A stretch of DNA of 14,098 bases from contig DBRQ01000003.1 in assembly GCA_002306345.1 (NCBI GenBank), forward strand, positions 7,317 to 21,414, read 5' to 3'. The DNA is from Candidatus Pacebacteria bacterium UBA1364 (GTDB taxonomy: Bacteria > Patescibacteriota > Microgenomatia > UBA1400 > PJMF01). The position numbers and the translations under genes are program-made. Of the stretch, positions 8,374 to 13,618 are shown one piece after another; the stretch's first letter is position 1, and every line of letters begins with the position of its first letter. The notes beneath the pieces were generated by a model. That model was not told where the DNA came from. It was given only the letters and a program-made list of their open reading frames with translations, and ran no database searches.

Positions 8374-8532
8374 GGCTGCACTTTAACATTGTGATAAAGT
8401 GGAAGTGATGTTGTTCATATTTATAAAACCTGAGTCTTTATGAGCCTATTCATTAGTGTTTTACTCTTAAAGTCCTCAATTACTTTTTTTAATTGGGTTG
8501 TATCTTTAGAGCTACACATCAATGACTAGGCT
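8374..8532 (+). promoter_or_regulatory. CRISPR leader
   Basis: This 159-bp AT-rich non-coding segment lies between the cas2 stop and the first repeat. Array orientation (hairpin at the 3' end of each repeat on +) puts the leader here. It contains three inverted repeats: CACTTTA/TAAAGTG (8379-8385 and 8395-8401), an imperfect pair at 8431-8445 and 8463-8478, and CAATTA/TAATTG (8477-8482 and 8490-8495). None is followed by a clear U-tract, so they look like protein-binding or folding elements rather than terminators. I cannot place a convincing array promoter. Confidence 0.7.
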
Positions 8533-8878
8533 CTTAAATAGGAATAAACCATTTCTACTTTTGTAGATAATAATCACGTCCTATCTGCATTTCGCTTAAA
8601 TAGGAATAAACCATTTCTACTTTTGTAGATTTGAAGCTATTATTAAGATATTTAAGCTTAAATAGGAATAAACCATTTCTACTTTTGTAGATATTGAATG
8701 ATTTACTATCTAGGGATACTTAAATAGGAATAAACCATTTCTACTTTTGTAGATTTCTACCACATACGCACAACTCCAAGCTTAAATAGGAATAAACCAT
8801 TTCTACTTTTGTAGATTTTTATATTTGTTTTAGGATTTCTGGCTTAAATAGGAATAAACCATTTCTACTTTTGTAGAT
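8533..8878 (+). CRISPR. Type V-A CRISPR array, 6 repeats and 5 spacers
   Basis: Six identical 36-bp repeats start at 8533, 8595, 8657, 8719, 8781 and 8843, separated by five spacers of exactly 26 bp (8569-8594, 8631-8656, 8693-8718, 8755-8780, 8817-8842). Each repeat begins CTTAAATAGG and ends with the Cas12a crRNA handle, a 5-bp stem TCTAC/GTAGA around a TTTT loop and a final T. The hairpin orientation shows transcription on +, away from cas2. The 19-base handle starts with C (CATTTCTAC) rather than the usual A. The last repeat is as perfect as the first, although trailer-end repeats are often degenerate. No spacer has an obvious match elsewhere in the window by eye. Confidence 0.98.
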
Positions 8879-9264
8879 TCAATTTTAGCTTGTTTTTCTC
8901 TAAAAGATTTAACCCAAGTATCTAGATATTCGTGGTCTTTATCCCCCCAATCTTGCCTGGCTTGCTCTCTGGTTTCTTTGCCTTTATATTTTTTGAAATT
9001 CCGAGCCACCTTGCTCAAGACTGCCTCTATTAAATCAACACCAGTTATTTGACTTAAGCGAATTAAAAGATACAAAACGTCGCCAATTTCCGACTCAAGC
9101 TCTATTTGTTCAAACTCTTTTTTTTCTATAACTTCCTTAAGTTCGTCGATTTCCTCTTGCAAAAAGTTGGCGTATTGCTCGGCAGTGCCATTGTTAAAAA
9201 TAGTGATATGCTCATTTTGTCTTTTGACGAGGAGTTCTACTTTGTTAAATGGAATTTCTTTCAT
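8830..9264 (-). CDS. MazG-like nucleotide pyrophosphohydrolase, C-terminus fused to CRISPR repeat
   Basis: The 144-residue ORF has the all-alpha NTP pyrophosphohydrolase (MazG) pattern: LQEEIDEL (35-42), with acidic residues E37, E38 and E41, then ESEIGDVLYLLIRLS (57-71), with E59 and D62 as the second metal-binding pair. Such enzymes hydrolyse (d)NTPs or related nucleotides, and small MazG proteins are common in phages. It begins inside the end of the upstream 62-aa ORF (20-bp overlap), implying coupled translation. The last codons are foreign: codon 129 straddles 8878/8879, residues 130-141 are read from the antisense of CRISPR repeat 6, and the stop lies in spacer 5. The original C-terminus has therefore probably been replaced. 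The catalytic core is intact, so activity may persist. Confidence 0.75.
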   Translation of the reverse strand: MKEIPFNKVELLVKRQNEHITIFNNGTAEQYANFLQEEIDELKEVIEKKEFEQIELESEIGDVLYLLIRLSQITGVDLIEAVLSKVARNFKKYKGKETREQARQDWGDKDHEYLDTWVKSFREKQAKIESTKVEMVYSYLSQKS

Positions 9265-9433
9265 TCTCTTTCAATCTTTCTACGTTCCAAATTAAATAAT
9301 TAGCTATATTAGTTCCGCCGTAAACATTGATAAGCAGTTGCAAAATTTTAGTCTCACTAGCGGCGGCGTCTGCTTCTTCTAATCTTTTTTTTTCTTGATC
9401 TATGAATTCTGGTCTGACGTATATTTCTTGCAT
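9245..9433 (-). CDS. Small hypothetical protein overlapping the HNH-like gene
   Basis: This 62-residue ORF begins MQEIYVRPEFIDQEKKRLEE, is predicted mostly helical, and matches no family I recognise. It overlaps the 3' end of the HNH-like gene by 77 bp in another frame and the mazG start by 20 bp. Its composition looks more natural than the very basic tail of the HNH frame over the same DNA. A run of nine A (minus strand, 9385-9393) lies in the overlap. Removing one A would join the HNH frame to this one as a single protein of about 167 residues. It could be a separate translationally coupled gene or the true C-terminal part of the HNH protein. Confidence 0.5.
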   Translation of the reverse strand: MQEIYVRPEFIDQEKKRLEEADAAASETKILQLLINVYGGTNIANYLIWNVERLKENERNSI

Positions 9434-9749
9434 CGAAGTCGCTTTCTGCCAACCCTAAGAGGGCAATGGCTAAAAATATGTAATCGTCCTCGTCAAAGGC
9501 GTCAATATCCCCCCATTCGTTTATTTCCTCGTCAAAAAACTTTCCCCCATTATGAATAGCGTCGTGAAAGTCTTGTTCTAGAGCTATAGCATTATCTGGC
9601 GAGACAATTTTATTATGAGGTAGATTATATTTTTTTGCAAGTGATTTTGGGCAAATATGGTGGATTGAGTTTGGATTAACTCCGATTTCTTTAGCTTGCT
9701 TTTCGGCTTCTCGTTTAATCTCACTAGGAATTGCGTATTCTTTGCTCAT
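9357..9749 (-). CDS. HNH-like protein
   Basis: The 130-residue ORF contains an HNH-type arrangement: H30-H31 in SIHHICPKS, N53 in SPDNAIALEQ, and H62 and H66 in FHDAIHNGG, matching the HH-N-H order of beta-beta-alpha metal nucleases. This is followed by an acidic stretch (EEINEWGDIDAFDEDD, 74-89). HNH proteins near phage modules often serve packaging, homing or restriction, and I cannot choose among these. The last ~25 residues are an odd arginine/lysine-rich tail (RIHRSRKKKIRRSRRRR) overlapping the next ORF, which suggests the real frame changes there. A TATAAT on the minus strand (9772-9767) lies 17 bases before the ATG. It is the first gene of the minus-strand cluster that ends with mazG. 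Confidence 0.55.
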   Translation of the reverse strand: MSKEYAIPSEIKREAEKQAKEIGVNPNSIHHICPKSLAKKYNLPHNKIVSPDNAIALEQDFHDAIHNGGKFFDEEINEWGDIDAFDEDDYIFLAIALLGLAESDFDARNIRQTRIHRSRKKKIRRSRRRR

Positions 9750-9766
9750 AACTTATGTATAATCTA

Positions 9767-9772
9767 ATTATA
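9767..9772 (-). promoter_or_regulatory. Candidate -10 for the HNH-like/mazG cluster
   Basis: A consensus TATAAT on the minus strand ends 17 bases before the ATG of the HNH-like gene, in the 100-bp divergent gap 9750-9849. No matching -35 is visible, and the gap is so AT-rich that chance hits are likely. Confidence 0.3.
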
Positions 9773-9816
9773 GTAATCATCTTTATTTTTTTTATTTAGC
9801 GGTATATACTCATATA

Positions 9817-9825
9817 TGATATAAA
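9817..9825 (+). promoter_or_regulatory. Candidate extended -10 for the lone + strand gene
   Basis: TG-A-TATAAA fits an extended -10 with one mismatch. Transcription would start near 9832, about 18 bases before the ATG at 9850. The -35 position is not recognisable. It sits in the divergent gap shared with the HNH-like gene, so the two genes may be reciprocally regulated. Confidence 0.35.
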
Positions 9826-9849
9826 TACTGCAATTAAAAAATTATTGAT

Positions 9850-10173
9850 ATGTCAATATATAAATATGTTAAAATATGTAAGTGTGGTAAAAAATTCCTA
9901 AGTAAAAATCCTCGTAAACAAAAATGTCCAAGTTGTAATTATAAAAAAAAGCACTACAAGCTAAAAAAAAGACAAATCCCTATCCAAGCAAAGAAACAAA
10001 TTTATCTAAGGGATCATTTTAATTGTCGAATTTGTAATAAAGATTTAAGAGAAAATCCAAGAGATTGTTGTTGTGTAAAAATTAGAGGCAGTAAGTATTA
10101 CATAACGACTTGTAGAAAAGACATTCATATAGCTAAAAATCTTAGATTAGAGGAATTAAGCCAATTTGATTAG
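9850..10173 (+). CDS. Cysteine-rich zinc-ribbon / degenerate HNH-like small protein
   Basis: This 107-residue, lysine-rich protein has ten cysteines. C10-x-C12 and C26-x2-C29 form a zinc-ribbon-like N-terminus. C59-x2-C62 lies in LRDHFNCRICNKDL, a phrase typical of the start of HNH nucleases, and C73-C75 and C88 follow. The catalytic His-Asn-His residues expected after such a motif are not seen, so it is either a degenerate HNH protein or a nucleic-acid-binding zinc protein. It is the only + strand gene in the phage-like part, divergent from the HNH-like gene and overlapping the holin-like gene by 4 bp tail to tail. That isolation suggests independent expression, as for a moron or regulator. 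Function unknown. Confidence 0.6.
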   Translation: MSIYKYVKICKCGKKFLSKNPRKQKCPSCNYKKKHYKLKKRQIPIQAKKQIYLRDHFNCRICNKDLRENPRDCCCVKIRGSKYYITTCRKDIHIAKNLRLEELSQFD

Positions 10174-10391
10174 CTCGTTCTTAATTTCTTAAGATAGTCA
10201 ACCAAAACATTAAGTACGTATAAAACCATAGCCCCTTGAGTCATAGTCGACGGAATGAATAACTCCCAAGAAAAACCTTGCTCGTTAATTGCAACAATTA
10301 CTGCCCCAAAATAAATTACAAGAACTGGCGCTAAAAATAACAAAGTATTATTAATAAATTTCTTTAATTTTGTTTCGTTTAGTCTTAACAT
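10170..10391 (-). CDS. Holin-like small membrane protein
   Basis: From the ATG at 10391 the protein has 73 residues, with two predicted transmembrane helices at about 15-35 and 48-66 and a basic C-terminus (LKKLRTS). This start is chosen because it has a strong Shine-Dalgarno sequence (AGAGAGG) and lies one base after the amidase stop; the frame is open a further 15 codons upstream. Two-TM proteins directly after an endolysin are typically holins, which permeabilise the membrane to release the amidase. The call rests on size, topology and position, not on a recognised family motif. Confidence 0.6.
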   Translation of the reverse strand: MLRLNETKLKKFINNTLLFLAPVLVIYFGAVIVAINEQGFSWELFIPSTMTQGAMVLYVLNVLVDYLKKLRTS

Positions 10392-10392
10392 T

Positions 10393-11313
10393 TTAACCTC
10401 TCTTTTTATAGTTAGTAATGTATTTAGTGCCGTCAATTTCTTGTTCGGTGATTAAGCCGTTAGCTTCCCAATCAGCAAGATTTGGATTATCTTTATAGAC
10501 AATTTTTTCTACTGGGACTTCCACTTTAACTTCTTTTTCCACAATTTTTTCCACAATTTGAGGCGGCTTATTTTGGCAATCTGATAATTCTTTTGCTTTA
10601 TTGGCTTTATCTCTTGCGATGTTGTCAATCATTCTACCGATCATAGCCTCGTCTTTTAATCCTTCGGCTTCGAATTTGAACTTATCATCGCCCCATTCCA
10701 CATCGTTTTTGTGTTTTCTAAATGCTTCCAAAAATTTTGCGTAAAATTGTTCGTAAGTCATATTATCCTTCCCGTGATTGTCATCACTCATATTAAATGC
10801 TTTTAGAATACCCTCATAAATTCCGTCGATAACTAAATTTCTTTTATTAAATAATACCTCATAATCATCTGGCTTATGCTGACCGACGCCACATTCTATT
10901 AAAACACAAGGAGTTTTCAAACTCAATCTAGACCACATATAATAATTTGAAGTATTTGAATTTCTGCGACTTGGAACATTTACAATTCCTGTCATTGGAA
11001 AATAAGTGCTTTCAATAGCCTCTAAAATAGCCTTTGATCTTTCAGCTACACCATCATTTTTTGGTCGATCTAAAAATCCGCCACCTTTACCATAAATATC
11101 TGCATCATAGTGAATCGCTAAAAATAAATCCCAATCGCCTGCAATATCGGCACTAGATGGGTCAGCTTTAACTCTTTTAACTTCAAAACCCTTAGTTCTT
11201 AACTTATCGGCTAGTTTATTAGCGATATCAACATTGAAGCCCTGTTCGCCTGGTGCTCCAGTAGAACCGCTTGTGCGACCCTCATGTCCGCCTTGAATTA
11301 TTATTTTGGGCAT
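10393..11313 (-). CDS. N-acetylmuramoyl-L-alanine amidase (Amidase_3), phage endolysin
   Basis: The 306-residue protein has an N-terminal Amidase_3 domain with zinc ligands H10 (IQGGHEG), E23 (GEQGFN) and H68 (FLAIHYDAD) and catalytic E140 (VLIECGVGQH). It should cleave the amide bond between MurNAc and the L-alanine of the peptide stem. After residue 175 comes a charged, probably helical region, then a low-complexity linker of alternating Val/Glu/Lys (VEKIVEKEVKVEVPVEKIVY, 254-273) and a short C-terminal segment that may bind the wall or partner proteins. No signal peptide is seen, so release would need a holin. A good ribosome site (AAAGGA) precedes the ATG. It sits in a minus-strand cassette between a membrane-anchored protein and a holin-like gene, which supports a lysis role. 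Confidence 0.88.
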   Translation of the reverse strand: MPKIIIQGGHEGRTSGSTGAPGEQGFNVDIANKLADKLRTKGFEVKRVKADPSSADIAGDWDLFLAIHYDADIYGKGGGFLDRPKNDGVAERSKAILEAIESTYFPMTGIVNVPSRRNSNTSNYYMWSRLSLKTPCVLIECGVGQHKPDDYEVLFNKRNLVIDGIYEGILKAFNMSDDNHGKDNMTYEQFYAKFLEAFRKHKNDVEWGDDKFKFEAEGLKDEAMIGRMIDNIARDKANKAKELSDCQNKPPQIVEKIVEKEVKVEVPVEKIVYKDNPNLADWEANGLITEQEIDGTKYITNYKKRG

Positions 11314-11326
11314 AATTTATCCTTTT

Positions 11327-11761
11327 TTAAATGACCTCAAAGATTACTGTTTCAGAATTAATCTTTATTTCTTTAATCGGATTCACTTGGAATATATATG
11401 AAAAAACTATTTTATATTTGCTAGGTGGTAAAGCTTTTGGTATATATACTTGAAAATCAAGTTTATGGCACCCTTCTTCTAAAAATGGTTGAGAGTCGAA
11501 AGGAATTTGATAAATAACACCATCAATAAAACTTTTAGAAACAGTTGGCTCAACTTTGCTATTTTTACAATAATCAACAGTATAAACCAAATGTTCGCCT
11601 CTTTTAACTGTTTTACTTTTAACTTCAAATGGAGTTTGATTAAATTCAATAGGCTTATATTCTTTAATAGTCCAATAAAAAACAGTAATTAGAGAAATAC
11701 CTACTAGGGTTAGTGTAAAGTAACTCATTAATTGTAGATAGAATCGTAGTTTGTCTGTCAT
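11327..11761 (-). CDS. Membrane-anchored protein of unknown function
   Basis: This 144-residue protein has one N-terminal transmembrane helix (about 10-30) followed by a region rich in predicted beta strands, consistent with a single extracytoplasmic domain. Two cysteines, C65 and C98, could form a disulfide outside the membrane. I do not recognise the family. It starts one base after the stop of the 72-aa gene and ends 13 bases before the amidase start, so it is co-translated within the lysis cassette. A spanin-like, lysis-regulatory or surface-exclusion role is possible, but the sequence shows only topology. Confidence 0.6.
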   Translation of the reverse strand: MTDKLRFYLQLMSYFTLTLVGISLITVFYWTIKEYKPIEFNQTPFEVKSKTVKRGEHLVYTVDYCKNSKVEPTVSKSFIDGVIYQIPFDSQPFLEEGCHKLDFQVYIPKALPPSKYKIVFSYIFQVNPIKEIKINSETVIFEVI

Positions 11762-11762
11762 A

Positions 11763-11981
11763 TTATTTCTTTATAAAGAAGCTAACTATTGCACCTAAAA
11801 AGCCTAGTAATATAAAGCCTACCATACCATAAACTATTTTTTCAACTGGATTTATTCTCATATCAAGTCTTTTAATTTCTGCCGTGAAGTCGCTTTTGGT
11901 GACAAAATTGAGAATATCTTTATAGATTTCACTAATATCTTTTTTGAGTAGTGCGAATTTAGTTTGGTTACTTTCTGGCAT
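11763..11981 (-). CDS. XhlA/holin-like protein: coiled coil plus C-terminal TM
   Basis: The 72-residue protein has an N-terminal helical, likely coiled-coil region (8-45) and a C-terminal transmembrane helix (about 49-70) introduced by RINPVEKIVYGMVGFILLG. This pattern is common in small phage lysis proteins of the XhlA/hemolysin type that assist holins. It has a good ribosome site (AAGGA) and starts inside the last codons of the 549-aa gene (14-bp overlap), indicating coupled translation. With the two-TM protein at 10170-10391, the cassette would hold two holin-type proteins. Confidence 0.6.
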   Translation of the reverse strand: MPESNQTKFALLKKDISEIYKDILNFVTKSDFTAEIKRLDMRINPVEKIVYGMVGFILLGFLGAIVSFFIKK

Positions 11982-13617
11982 AATTCCTTAATAGCCTCTT
12001 TTTTTTTCTAATTTCGGCGTAAAAATTCTCAGCAGTTGGAAGTGTATATTTGACGATTGGGGGCTTTGGTGTTATTGTTGGTTTAATAGTTTCTTTTCTA
12101 AAAGGATCAGATGGAGTTGTTAGTTTGGATTTTAATTGGGACTCTTGTTGGGGTTTTGCTTGAGAATTTGTTGAGGCAATAGACCTATCAATCATTCTAG
12201 CAGGTTGCCCCAATGTTCTAGTTGCTGTTCTTAAATATGGAGAGGCTTTTCTAGCACTAGAGGCTACACCGCTTCCTATTGCTTGACTTCCCCTTGAAAC
12301 TGCTTGAATACCTCTTGGTGAGCTGACTGCTCCCTTAACAAGACCTGCACCAGCTCCTCCTACTGCTGCTCCAACTGGACCACCTAACATAGCACCAACT
12401 CCAGCACCAACACCACTAGTTGTAACTCCACTTAAAGTAATTGGATTTCTCACAGCAGCTCTTGATTCATAACCCTTAAATGCACTCATTAGAGGACCTT
12501 CTTTGCCTTCAAATCCAATGGCTTGCATTTTTTTACCCAAAGCAGTTAAGCGAGGATCAGCTTGTCTTAATCCTCCTCTTAAACCACTGACCAATTTTTG
12601 TTTGGCAAGCATCTCTCCTGGTCTTTGTGCCACTCCAGCACTAGCAGAAGGAGATAAAACAGCATCTAATTCTCTACGAAGTCTTAAAGCCTCATTTCCT
12701 GGTATAACTCCACCACTAGCTTTTCTAGCGATGTTTTGTTTCTGTCTGGTTAGTTCTTGAAGTTGGATTTGATAAGCTCTCTCACTTGGAAAATCTTTTA
12801 TAGCTTGTCTAGTTTGTTCAATTAAATCATCTAGCGGAGCTGTGACATCGGTAATTTTTACTCTTAGATTTGGATTGTCTGCTAATATATCAAACTCGTT
12901 CTTTAATTTTTTGCTAAACTCCACTAGATCGCCAGTAGATCGTGAATAAAGATTACCTTCGCCAATTAAATCATTAACAGTCATTGATCTAGTAATTTGC
13001 TTTCCTGTTCTTGGATCAACATCTGGAATTTTAACACCCTTTAGAATATCGTTAGCTTCTTTGATTTTTGCTGGATTTCCGATCCCTGCGGTAGCGTATC
13101 CTTGTCCGTACTTTCTCATTCCAGCACCTAACTTTTGCAATCCTCCTCTAGTAGCTCTACCAGCTTGCACAACAGGATCAATGTTTCTACCTACTTTTGA
13201 AAGGGTTTTTCCTGTCCTAGTTAATCCACTAGTTTTAGATAAAGCTCCTGCTCCTTTTAATGCAGCTCCAGCACCTCCAACAACAGTAGAAACATCTGCT
13301 AAAGTACCTGCTGGATCAAAATATGCGGTTCTAGCGATTTCGTCCCAACCACCATATCTATTTTTTAAGTCCTGACCTATTCCTTTACCAATATCTTTGA
13401 GGCTTGTTTGACCACTTGCAACTTGACCTATGGTAGATGGCAAATTCCATAATCCACTAGCAATGTTTCCGATTAGCCTACCTCCAGATTTAAGTACATT
13501 GCCAGCAAATTCACCAGTTCTAAAAACTGGAGTTAGATTTTTACTAGCCATGAAAGACTGAATTTGTTGATCAGTCATTCCATCTCTTTTAGCGGCTTGT
13601 ACGTCAAATTGTGCCAT
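11968..13617 (-). CDS. Large glycine-rich phage structural/ejection-type protein
   Basis: This 549-residue protein begins FDVQAAKRDGMTDQQIQSFM (4-23), a short helical motif that I associate with large virion or ejection proteins of tailed phages. It has a glycine-rich N-terminal half, a helical middle (about 235-300), a glycine-zipper membrane-like stretch at 397-430 (GVGAGVGAMLGGPVGAAVGG within it), a low-complexity Ser/Gln/Pro/Lys region (about 480-525) and a basic C-terminus ending RKKKRLLRNYARK. Glycine zippers can insert into membranes, so a DNA-injection or internal virion role is plausible but inferred. A strong ribosome site (GGAAGG) lies in the last codons of the preceding gene, whose stop is one base before this ATG. 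Confidence 0.55.
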   Translation of the reverse strand: MAQFDVQAAKRDGMTDQQIQSFMASKNLTPVFRTGEFAGNVLKSGGRLIGNIASGLWNLPSTIGQVASGQTSLKDIGKGIGQDLKNRYGGWDEIARTAYFDPAGTLADVSTVVGGAGAALKGAGALSKTSGLTRTGKTLSKVGRNIDPVVQAGRATRGGLQKLGAGMRKYGQGYATAGIGNPAKIKEANDILKGVKIPDVDPRTGKQITRSMTVNDLIGEGNLYSRSTGDLVEFSKKLKNEFDILADNPNLRVKITDVTAPLDDLIEQTRQAIKDFPSERAYQIQLQELTRQKQNIARKASGGVIPGNEALRLRRELDAVLSPSASAGVAQRPGEMLAKQKLVSGLRGGLRQADPRLTALGKKMQAIGFEGKEGPLMSAFKGYESRAAVRNPITLSGVTTSGVGAGVGAMLGGPVGAAVGGAGAGLVKGAVSSPRGIQAVSRGSQAIGSGVASSARKASPYLRTATRTLGQPARMIDRSIASTNSQAKPQQESQLKSKLTTPSDPFRKETIKPTITPKPPIVKYTLPTAENFYAEIRKKKRLLRNYARK

Positions 13618-13618
13618 A

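Noticed and set aside
8379..8401. Possible terminator after cas2
   Set aside because: The 7-bp stem is AT-rich and is followed by a purine-rich sequence, not a T-tract.
10392..10436. Longer N-terminus for the holin-like protein
   Set aside because: The upstream ATG lies inside the amidase gene without a ribosome site, whereas the ATG at 10391 has a strong one and the remaining protein keeps both TM helices.
12503..13375. Open frames on + opposite the 549-aa gene
   Set aside because: They are proline/alanine-rich antisense shadows of a glycine/alanine-rich gene, with no ribosome sites and no family features.
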